Shown here: in pieces, positions 1 through 5,866 of the stretch
Layout of the letters: each line of letters begins with the position of its first letter
Position numbering within the stretch: position 1 is the stretch's first letter
Source: Paludibacteraceae bacterium
Lineage (GTDB): Bacteria; Bacteroidota; Bacteroidia; Bacteroidales; Paludibacteraceae
DNA: 42,820 nt
Direction: 5' to 3'
Assembly: GCA_017546705.1 (NCBI GenBank)
Contig: JAFYSB010000026.1
Span: 1 to 42,820, forward strand
The notes under the pieces: generated by a model
The model's database searches: none
What the model was told of the DNA's origin: nothing
The model's input: the letters and a program-made list of their open reading frames with translations, nothing else
Program-made: the position numbers and the translations under genes

Positions 1-141
1 AAGTTGGTGAGGATCAGCACCTAAAGTGGCAAAAATACGAGAGATATTCGCACTCTGGAGTGCATAAGCAATTTGGACTCCAAAGAATCCAAAACTAAGG
101 TTAAAAAGCTGTCCAAAGGACAAGTTGCGTTTTTCTGTCAT
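1..141 (-). CDS. SLC45-like MFS sugar transporter, N-terminal part
   Basis: The reverse strand reads 47 codons from an ATG at 141 and runs off the left edge. The peptide begins MTEKRNLSFGQLFNLSFGFF and continues with GVQIAYALQSANISRIFATL. This is the start of the first membrane segment and loop seen in MFS transporters of the SLC45/GPH-like group, in which Bacteroidota members are annotated as maltose or other sugar importers. A good promoter sits 26 bases upstream and a possible LacI-type operator further up, which would fit sugar-controlled expression. The substrate cannot be told from this fragment. An out-of-frame ATG at 146 leads straight to a stop, so 141 is the likely start. Confidence 0.75.
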   Translation of the reverse strand, partial: MTEKRNLSFGQLFNLSFGFFGVQIAYALQSANISRIFATLGADPHQL

Positions 142-166
142 GACATGTATTTTTCAAAATCGGGCA

Positions 167-197
167 CAAAGGTACTACTTTTTTTTTACACGCGCAA
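167..197 (-). promoter_or_regulatory. Bacteroidota promoter of the SLC45-like transporter
   Basis: On the reverse strand a TACCTTTG -7 box (167-174) is preceded by TTG (195-197) with a 20-base spacer containing nine consecutive A residues. This matches the phylum pattern TTTG / ~20 bases / TAnnTTTG. The predicted transcript would start near 160, giving a leader of about 20 bases. Confidence 0.75.
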
Positions 198-228
198 GGG
201 CACTTGAGAAAAAAAATAAAAATATCAA

Positions 229-242
229 CGCAAACGTTTTCG
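229..242. promoter_or_regulatory. Possible LacI-family operator
   Basis: CGCAAACGTTTTCG is a near-perfect palindrome around a central CG (12 of 14 positions symmetric). LacI/GalR-family regulators typically bind AAACGTTT-type sites. It lies about 30 bases upstream of the -33 element of the SLC45-like transporter, which suits an activator-like site or one end of a repression loop. No regulator gene is in the window, so the assignment rests on shape and position only. Confidence 0.35.
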
Positions 243-341
243 ATTAGCGACAGAGTAGCGATGGCATGGTGGCATTAGCACAATCATTTGGCGAAGGCAA
301 GAAGAAGACACGGAGTTCCTTCGATAACAACCCGATTATCC

Positions 342-380
342 TACGTATATCTTACGTATATGTTACGTATATCCTACGTA
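342..380. repeat. Tandem 11-base repeat, four units
   Basis: Units start at 342, 353, 364 and 375. The first three share TACGTATAT followed by two variable bases (CT, GT, CC); the fourth begins TACGTA and runs into AATTGA. TACGTA is self-complementary, so each unit is a small palindrome. The array marks the left edge of a non-coding, hairpin-rich block. Confidence 0.8.
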
Positions 381-660
381 ATTGACAGCGGAAAGATTAA
401 GGTTAGCCCTTACTTCCACATAAAAAAATGTGTCGATACTACGAATATGGGCGGTCGTACCTACCCTGTACAGTACTACCCTGTAGCCATACGGCTGCGT
501 GACCGCAATTCAACACCCCACCAATTCACGAAATTGGTCGGGGACCCCGTAGGTCGCGCCATTCTATGTATTGCGCTTAATCCTCAGAGTGGGGACTCTT
601 CGGGCGCAATACTCGGAGTGCGTTCCGTCGCACTCCTTCACGTAATTGATAGCGGAAAGA
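376..660. repeat. Hairpin-rich non-coding block bounded by 21-base direct repeats
   Basis: Positions 376-396 and 640-660 carry the same 21-base sequence with one difference (ACGTAATTGA-c/t-AGCGGAAAGA). Between them lie a 15-base-spaced direct repeat of CTACCCTGTA (461-470, 476-485) and several inverted repeats: ACCAATT/AATTGGT (520-538), CGGGG/CCCCG (539-549), a nested pair ATTGCGC/GCGCAAT (570-610) enclosing AGAGT/ACTCT, and an 8-base stem GGAGTGCG/CGCACTCC with a 6-base loop (615-636). The 133-codon frame across it matches nothing I recognise and looks incidental. It may be a small mobile or REP-like element or a structured RNA; I cannot name a family. Confidence 0.55.
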
Positions 661-662
661 CA

Positions 663-671
663 GGGGGGGGG
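663..671. repeat. G9 homopolymer in the intergenic region
   Basis: Nine consecutive G residues lie directly after the hairpin-rich block, about 180 bases before the recQ -33 element. Runs of this length are prone to slippage. The rest of 672-850 is AT-rich with no gene I can support. Confidence 0.8.
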
Positions 672-850
672 ATTCTTCTAATAGCTTAGACAAATAAACA
701 AGTGCTTTGAATAGAAGAGCATTGCACCAAAGCAAGTACACAAATGATAAAGACAGAGGAAAGAAAAAAAAGAAATATGAATGATGGATTTTTGATTATC
801 AATAAGTTATAAAAATAAGTCAAAAAAAAGTAGCTTTTTTTATAAAAAGA

Positions 851-882
851 TTTGTATATGTGAAATTTTTGTTGTAATTTTG
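851..882 (+). promoter_or_regulatory. Promoter of recQ-rimO-HU-uvrA genes
   Basis: TTTG (851-854), a 20-base spacer and TAATTTTG (875-882) fit the Bacteroidota consensus. The predicted leader to the recQ ATG is about 100 bases. No promoter of this type is obvious at the tight downstream junctions, so it may drive the whole run through uvrA. Confidence 0.7.
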
Positions 883-988
883 CAGTTGAATTGGGCATAA
901 AGCGAGCCCTTTTCCACACAATTAGGGAATCGCTACAATAGAAGAAGAAATAGTAATCAATTAAACAAAATACACGACAATTTGTTCT

Positions 989-3172
989 ATGACACGACAT
1001 GAACAACTGATTGAAGCACTACAACATCATTTTGGATTTGATTCGTTTAAAGGGAATCAAGAAGCAATTATCAACAACCTTATGGATGGCAAAGACACGT
1101 TTGTGTTGATGCCGACTGGTGGAGGAAAGAGCCTTTGTTATCAACTGCCATCGTTGCTGATGGACGGTGTGGCAATCGTAATCTCTCCACTGATTGCGTT
1201 GATGAAGAACCAAGTGGACGCTATGCGTAACTACTCGGAGGAGGATGGTGTGGCGCACTTCTTGAACTCATCGTTATCACGCCCTGAGATCCACGCAGTA
1301 AAGGCTGATGTATTGAGCGGCAAGACGAAGTTGCTGTATGTAGCTCCTGAATCGCTGAATAAAGATGAGAATGTGGACTTCTTGAAAGATGTAAAGATCT
1401 CGTTCTATGCCGTGGATGAAGCGCATTGTATCTCGGAGTGGGGACACGATTTCCGTCCAGAGTATCGCAGGATTCACCCTATTGTGGAGCGTATCGGCAA
1501 GGCACCAATCATTGCATTGACCGCGACTGCAACGCCTAAGGTACAAAGCGATATCCAGAAGAACTTGGATATGATGGATGCGACGGTGTTTAAGTCATCG
1601 TTTAATCGTCCGAATTTATATTACGAAGTACGCGAGAAGACTGACGATGTGGATAAAGATTTGGTACGCTATATCCGCAGCATGAATGGCAAATCGGGTA
1701 TTGTGTATTGTTTGAGCCGCAAGACCGTAGAGGAGTTGGCAGAGACTTTGCGCGTGAATAATATATCGTCGTTGGCATACCATGCGGGAATGGATGCTGC
1801 GACCCGAAGCGCCAATCAGGATGCGTTCTTGATGGAAAAAGTGCAGGTGATAGTGGCGACTATCGCATTTGGTATGGGTATTGACAAGCCAGATGTGCGC
1901 TTTGTGGTGCATTATGACATCCCAAAATCATTGGAAGGATATTACCAAGAGACTGGTCGTGCTGGTCGTGATGGTGGCGAGGGACAATGTATCTGCTTCT
2001 ATTCGCCCAAAGACATTGAGCGTTTGCGCAAATTCCAACAAGGCAAACCTGTGTCGGAGCAGGAGATTAGCAATCAGTTGCTGTTTGAGACACAGTCGTA
2101 TGCGGAGAGCTCGATTTGTCGTCGGAAACTGCTGTTGCACTATTTTGGCGAAGACTACAAGAAAGACGACTGCGGCAGCTGCGACAACTGCCGTAAGACA
2201 TATAAGATGGTGGATGCGACGGAGTTGCTCGGTTTGATCTTGGAGACTATTCATCAATTGAACGAGAAATTCCGTGCGGAACATATTGTGGATATCATTC
2301 GCGGAAAAGAGTCGGCAGGTGTATTGGCATACAAACATACCGAATTGGAGAACTTTGGCTGCGCTGAAGATGAGAACGAGGCCAACTTGCATGCGATCAT
2401 TCGCCAAGCCATGGTGACTGGATATATAAAGAAGGACATCGAGTCGTATGGCGATTTGAAAATCACCTCTACTGGTAAGAAATTTATGAAACGTCCAACG
2501 ATGTTTGAGGTGCCAATTGAGGTGAAGAACGACGAGGAAGATGGTGATTTGAGTGCAGGTGTAGCAGGTTGTGCAGCAGCGGATGATGTATTGTTCTCTA
2601 TCTTGAAAGACTTGCGCAAGAAACTCAGTAAGAAGATGAATGTTCCTCCGTTTGTCATCTTCCAAGACGGCAGTTTGGAGGCAATGGCAACGACCTACCC
2701 TATTACTATCGAGGAGTTGCAGAATATACCCGGCGTGGGCGTAGGCAAAGCTAAACGCTATGGCGATGAGTTTATCCGCGTGATTAAGGAATATGTAGAG
2801 GAAAATGAGGTGATTCGTCCTGAGGACCTGCGTGTGCGTACCGTAGCAAAGAATTCAGCTCGTAAGATAGAGATTATCAAAGCTATTGATCGTCGTGTGG
2901 CATTGGACGACTTAGCAGAGCGTTTGGGTATGTCAATGGAGGAGATGCTGGAGGAGATTGAAGCGATTGTATATTCAGGTACGAAATTGAATATCAAGTA
3001 CTTTATCGAAGAAGTGGTCGATCCAGACGAGGAGGCAGATATTTACTACTATTTCCGCCATGCGGAGAATGATAGCATCAAATTGGCGATGGAAGAACTC
3101 GGCGAAGATGACTATGACGAGATCAATGTACGTTTGGTGAGAATTAAGTTCCACAGTGAGTTGGGGAATTAG
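989..3172 (+). CDS. recQ: ATP-dependent DNA helicase RecQ
   Basis: RecQ unwinds DNA 3' to 5' during recombination and replication-fork repair. The 727-residue protein has the full bacterial layout. The helicase core has Walker A GGGKS at residues 44-48 and the DEAH box at 143-146, followed by the CISEWGHDFRPEYRR segment. A C-terminal helicase half contains GMGIDKPDVRFV and QETGRAGRDG. The RQC zinc domain has four cysteines in SSICRRK and CGSCDNC, then comes a winged helix. A C-terminal HRDC-type domain (around EELQNIPGVGVGKAKRYG) follows, plus about 90 further residues rich in acidic residues. The ATG at 989 precedes MTRHEQLIEALQHHFG, the usual beginning of the family, and lies about 100 bases after the promoter. 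The stop codon runs into a four-unit 7-base repeat that leads to rimO. Confidence 0.97.
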   Translation: MTRHEQLIEALQHHFGFDSFKGNQEAIINNLMDGKDTFVLMPTGGGKSLCYQLPSLLMDGVAIVISPLIALMKNQVDAMRNYSEEDGVAHFLNSSLSRPEIHAVKADVLSGKTKLLYVAPESLNKDENVDFLKDVKISFYAVDEAHCISEWGHDFRPEYRRIHPIVERIGKAPIIALTATATPKVQSDIQKNLDMMDATVFKSSFNRPNLYYEVREKTDDVDKDLVRYIRSMNGKSGIVYCLSRKTVEELAETLRVNNISSLAYHAGMDAATRSANQDAFLMEKVQVIVATIAFGMGIDKPDVRFVVHYDIPKSLEGYYQETGRAGRDGGEGQCICFYSPKDIERLRKFQQGKPVSEQEISNQLLFETQSYAESSICRRKLLLHYFGEDYKKDDCGSCDNCRKTYKMVDATELLGLILETIHQLNEKFRAEHIVDIIRGKESAGVLAYKHTELENFGCAEDENEANLHAIIRQAMVTGYIKKDIESYGDLKITSTGKKFMKRPTMFEVPIEVKNDEEDGDLSAGVAGCAAADDVLFSILKDLRKKLSKKMNVPPFVIFQDGSLEAMATTYPITIEELQNIPGVGVGKAKRYGDEFIRVIKEYVEENEVIRPEDLRVRTVAKNSARKIEIIKAIDRRVALDDLAERLGMSMEEMLEEIEAIVYSGTKLNIKYFIEEVVDPDEEADIYYYFRHAENDSIKLAMEELGEDDYDEINVRLVRIKFHSELGN

Positions 3173-3199
3173 TTTAGTGTTTAGTGTTTAGTGTTTAGT
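3172..3199. repeat. Four perfect GTTTAGT units at the recQ/rimO junction
   Basis: Four identical 7-base units occupy 3172-3199, starting at the last base of the recQ stop codon. The rimO start codon (GTG at 3198) uses the last bases of the fourth unit. An in-frame TAG at 3189 lies inside the array. The same words recur after the S9 peptidase gene near 10920. Confidence 0.95.
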
Positions 3200-4547
3200 G
3201 AGAAAGGGTGAGATAGATATAATCACATTGGGTTGCTCGAAGAATCTGGTGGATGCCGAGCGATTGATGCGCCAACTAGAGTTGGCAGGATATCGTTGTG
3301 TGCATGATTCGGCTGAACCCAAAGGTGAGATAGCTATCATCAATACTTGCGGATTTATTGGCGATGCGAAAGAGGAAAGTATTGATATTATACTGCAATT
3401 CGCAGAGCGAAAAACAAAAAGAAAATTACGCAAATTGTATGTAATGGGCTGTTTGTCACAGCGTTACAGAGAAGAGCTGCCCGTTGAGATTCCAGAGGTG
3501 GATAAGTGGTTCGGGAAGTTTGATTATATGGGGATTGTGGAGGAATGTGCAAGCGCACAGTTTAGAGAACGCCCTGAGGGCTCCAGTTTAGAGTTTAAAG
3601 GCGAGGAGTTTGAGCGGACATTAACCACGCCCAAGCACTATGCATATTTGAAAATCGCAGAGGGATGTAATCGATATTGCTCGTATTGTGCTATTCCGCT
3701 GATTACGGGCAAATTTACTTCGCGCACGATGGAAGATATACTGGATGAAGTGCGTTGGTTGGTTGGCGAAGGAGTGAAGGAGTTTAATGTCATTGCACAA
3801 GACCTATCTAGCTATGGGTTAGACCTTTACGGCGAGCATCGATTGGCACAGCTAGTGGATGAAATGGCACAAATAGCAGGCGTAGAGTGGATTCGATTGC
3901 ACTATACCTACCCTACGGATTTCCCATACGATTTGCTGCCCGTGATGGCAAAACATAAGAATGTGTGCAAGTACATGGACATTGCGCTACAGCATTGTTC
4001 GGACAATATGCTCAAGAAAATGCACCGTCACATCACTCGCGCGGAGCAAGATGCTGTCATTGCTCGTATTCGAAAAGAAGTGCCCGGCATATGTATTCGC
4101 ACCACGTTGCTTGTTGGGCACCCCGGCGAGACGGAGGAGGATTTCAATGAACTATGCGAGTGGGTAAAAACGATGAAGTTTGAGCGCATGGGAGCATTTG
4201 CATATAGTGAAGAAGAAGGCACCTATGCTGCGAAACATTATATAGACGATATTCCTCAAGAAGAAAAAGAGCGCCGCGTGGAAACATTGATGGCGTTACA
4301 ACAGGAGATTTCATCGGAGATTTTGAGCCGAATGGTAGGTACAGAGCAACGTGTGGTGATTGATCGCGAGGAAGCAGAATACTACGTTGGACGCACGCAA
4401 TATGACTCGCCTGAAGTGGATTGCGAAGTGCTGATAGAGAAAGGAACAAGGAGCCAAGAACAAGGGGCAAAGACATTAAAAACGGGAGAATATTATACTG
4501 TAACTATCATAAAATCAGAGGATTTTGATCTCTACGCTACATTATGA
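3198..4547 (+). CDS. rimO: Ribosomal protein S12 methylthiotransferase RimO
   Basis: RimO is a radical SAM enzyme that adds a methylthio group to a conserved aspartate of ribosomal protein S12. The N-terminal domain has the three cluster-binding cysteines C13 (in ITLGCSKN), C51 (INTCGF) and C85 (MGC). The radical SAM motif CNRYCSYC gives C157, C161 and C164. A C-terminal TRAM-like domain ends in EDFDLYATL, a typical RimO ending. The only usable start is GTG at 3198: upstream in frame is a TAG at 3189, and RimO homologues begin at this point. The 449-residue length is slightly above usual. The excess maps to two low-complexity stretches, one in the linker before the radical SAM domain (3558-3593) and one in the TRAM domain (4446-4473). 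The last four bases overlap the next ATG (ATGA). Confidence 0.95.
   Translation: MRKGEIDIITLGCSKNLVDAERLMRQLELAGYRCVHDSAEPKGEIAIINTCGFIGDAKEESIDIILQFAERKTKRKLRKLYVMGCLSQRYREELPVEIPEVDKWFGKFDYMGIVEECASAQFRERPEGSSLEFKGEEFERTLTTPKHYAYLKIAEGCNRYCSYCAIPLITGKFTSRTMEDILDEVRWLVGEGVKEFNVIAQDLSSYGLDLYGEHRLAQLVDEMAQIAGVEWIRLHYTYPTDFPYDLLPVMAKHKNVCKYMDIALQHCSDNMLKKMHRHITRAEQDAVIARIRKEVPGICIRTTLLVGHPGETEEDFNELCEWVKTMKFERMGAFAYSEEEGTYAAKHYIDDIPQEEKERRVETLMALQQEISSEILSRMVGTEQRVVIDREEAEYYVGRTQYDSPEVDCEVLIEKGTRSQEQGAKTLKTGEYYTVTIIKSEDFDLYATL
3558..3593. repeat. Micro-repeat island inside rimO (linker)
   Basis: CAGTTTAGAG occurs at 3558-3567 and again at 3584-3593, with a GCCCTGAGGGC palindromic stretch between (3571-3581). 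The segment encodes the linker FRERPEGSSLEF between the methylthiotransferase and radical SAM domains. It resembles intergenic low-complexity DNA such as the TTTAGTG array upstream. Confidence 0.7.
4446..4473. repeat. Micro-repeat island inside rimO (TRAM domain)
   Basis: Two adjacent 14-base units (4446-4459 and 4460-4473) read AACAAGG-a/g-GC-c/a-AAG, matching at 12 of 14 positions. Together they encode RSQEQGAK, a hydrophilic insert in a beta-turn of the TRAM domain where RimO homologues are usually shorter. Confidence 0.7.
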
Positions 4548-4822
4548 AAACAAAAGACCTTATTCAACACATTGCCACAGCCACCTCTATGACCAAGACA
4601 CGTACAGAGGAACTGTTGGATGCCACCGTGGCGGTGTTGCAAAAAGAACTACTTGCAGGAAAGAGTGTGCAATTGCAAAATTTCGGCACATTGGAGATGC
4701 AACGCAAAGCTGCGCGTACTGTAGTACACCCCAAAACAAAGGAGCGTACCAACATACCAGAAAAGATGCAATTGGCGTTCAAAGCAAGTAACACAATCAA
4801 AGAACAACTGAAAAACGCATAA
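4544..4822 (+). CDS. HU/IHF-family DNA-binding protein
   Basis: This 92-residue protein has the size and fold signature of the HU/IHF family, small dimeric proteins that bend DNA and organise the nucleoid. It opens MKTKDLIQHIATATSMTKT, followed by the dimerisation helices. The beta-arm region runs NFGTLEMQRKAARTVVHPKT, where the usual arm is built around a short proline-containing turn, and the last helix ends KASNTIKEQLKNA. It overlaps the rimO stop by four bases (ATGA) and lies three bases before the larger HU-LysM gene, so the two HU-type proteins are very likely co-translated and might form heterodimers. That pairing is inference. Confidence 0.9.
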   Translation: MKTKDLIQHIATATSMTKTRTEELLDATVAVLQKELLAGKSVQLQNFGTLEMQRKAARTVVHPKTKERTNIPEKMQLAFKASNTIKEQLKNA

Positions 4823-4825
4823 GAT

Positions 4826-5866
4826 ATGGCAAACGAAAAACTTACATGGCTCGAACTGCGTAAGGCAGTGGCAGAATATGCCAATATTTCCGAACAAGAG
4901 GCGGGACAGTTTCTCAATGCCCTATTGGATGGTGTGATCGAGGGATTGAAAGTAGATAAACAAGTAAAAATCAAAGGATTAGGCAGTTTCTCACTCAAAG
5001 CAGTTGCTCCACGTAAAAGTGTGAATATCGCCACTGGAGAAACGTTCACAATTGAAGGATATAACAAACTGACCTTCAGCGCAGAATCGATGCTGAAAGA
5101 GAGTGTAGAGAAACGCCTTGAACAACCACGCACAGGAGCAGTCCTATCTGAATTGAATAACGATCCTCTCAAGAAATTGGGTGAACAAGCCGATGAAATT
5201 GTAGATATATTGGCAGAATTAGGACAGGCAGTGACCAAACCAAGTTTGGAAGTTGAAGAAGTGGTAGAGGTTCCAGAAGTTTCGAAGGAAGAGACAGCAG
5301 AGACGATTGAAGAATCGGTATCAGTGGAGCCAATGGAAGAACCAACTGAGAAGCCTACAGCAGAAGTAGAAATCGTGAAACCAAGTCCAACACCAAAACC
5401 TACTTGCAAGTGCCATAAATGGGCATGTTGGGTGATATTCGCAGCCTTATTATTGGGAATTGCAGGAACAGGATTCTACTTCCGCGAGACAATCATGCAA
5501 TGGTGGCAATGCGTACAAGATTGCCAACAAGCGACCGAAGAGGTTGTAGTGGAGGAAGTGGTAGAGGAGCCTATAGTCGTTTCATTGGCAGATCAGCCAC
5601 GCGAATACGTCAACTTTATTGGCATTGAGCGTGTGGGACAAGATAGTCGTTTGGCATGGATTGCATACAAATACTATGCACAAAAAGACTTATGGGTGTT
5701 TATTTACGAAGCCAACCGCGATCTTATCAAACATCCTTCTAAAGTGCATCCAGGCGTATATATTCGCATTCCCGAATTGAGCGAAGAGTATCGTAATTTG
5801 TACAATCCAGAATTAAGACAACTGGTTGATAGTCTGGCGACTATGTATTTAACAGGTGACAATTGA
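4826..5866 (+). CDS. Membrane-anchored HU-domain protein with LysM-like C-terminus
   Basis: The 346-residue protein combines three parts. Residues 1-100 are an HU-type DNA-binding domain (KIKGLGSFSLKAVAPRKS arm region). Residues about 135-192 are a very acidic, proline-rich linker. Residues about 199-219 form one hydrophobic membrane helix (CWVIFAALLLGIAGTGFYF). After a second acidic linker, residues about 268-317 look LysM-like: short motif DSRLAWIAYKYY, then ANRDLI, then HPGVYIRIPEL, the usual closing strand. The predicted topology puts the DNA-binding part in the cytoplasm and the LysM-like part in the periplasm, so it could tie the chromosome to the envelope. Related HU/LysM proteins occur widely in Bacteroidales, but their role is poorly defined. 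The stop codon overlaps the uvrA start. Confidence 0.85.
   Translation: MANEKLTWLELRKAVAEYANISEQEAGQFLNALLDGVIEGLKVDKQVKIKGLGSFSLKAVAPRKSVNIATGETFTIEGYNKLTFSAESMLKESVEKRLEQPRTGAVLSELNNDPLKKLGEQADEIVDILAELGQAVTKPSLEVEEVVEVPEVSKEETAETIEESVSVEPMEEPTEKPTAEVEIVKPSPTPKPTCKCHKWACWVIFAALLLGIAGTGFYFRETIMQWWQCVQDCQQATEEVVVEEVVEEPIVVSLADQPREYVNFIGIERVGQDSRLAWIAYKYYAQKDLWVFIYEANRDLIKHPSKVHPGVYIRIPELSEEYRNLYNPELRQLVDSLATMYLTGDN

Noticed and set aside
288-689. A 133-codon frame across the hairpin-rich block
   Set aside because: It covers tandem and inverted repeats and the G-rich run, has no family features and no promoter at a sensible distance. It looks incidental.
690-850. tRNA or small RNA gene before recQ
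   Set aside because: The stretch is AT-rich with no cloverleaf arms, CCA end or clear promoter-terminator pair.
1928-2665. A 245-codon leftward frame opposite recQ
   Set aside because: It is the antisense shadow of a clear RecQ frame with strong motifs; composition follows the recQ codons.
4564-5409. A 281-codon leftward Ser/Thr-rich frame opposite the HU genes
   Set aside because: It is the antisense of the HU and acidic-linker codons, with no independent signals.
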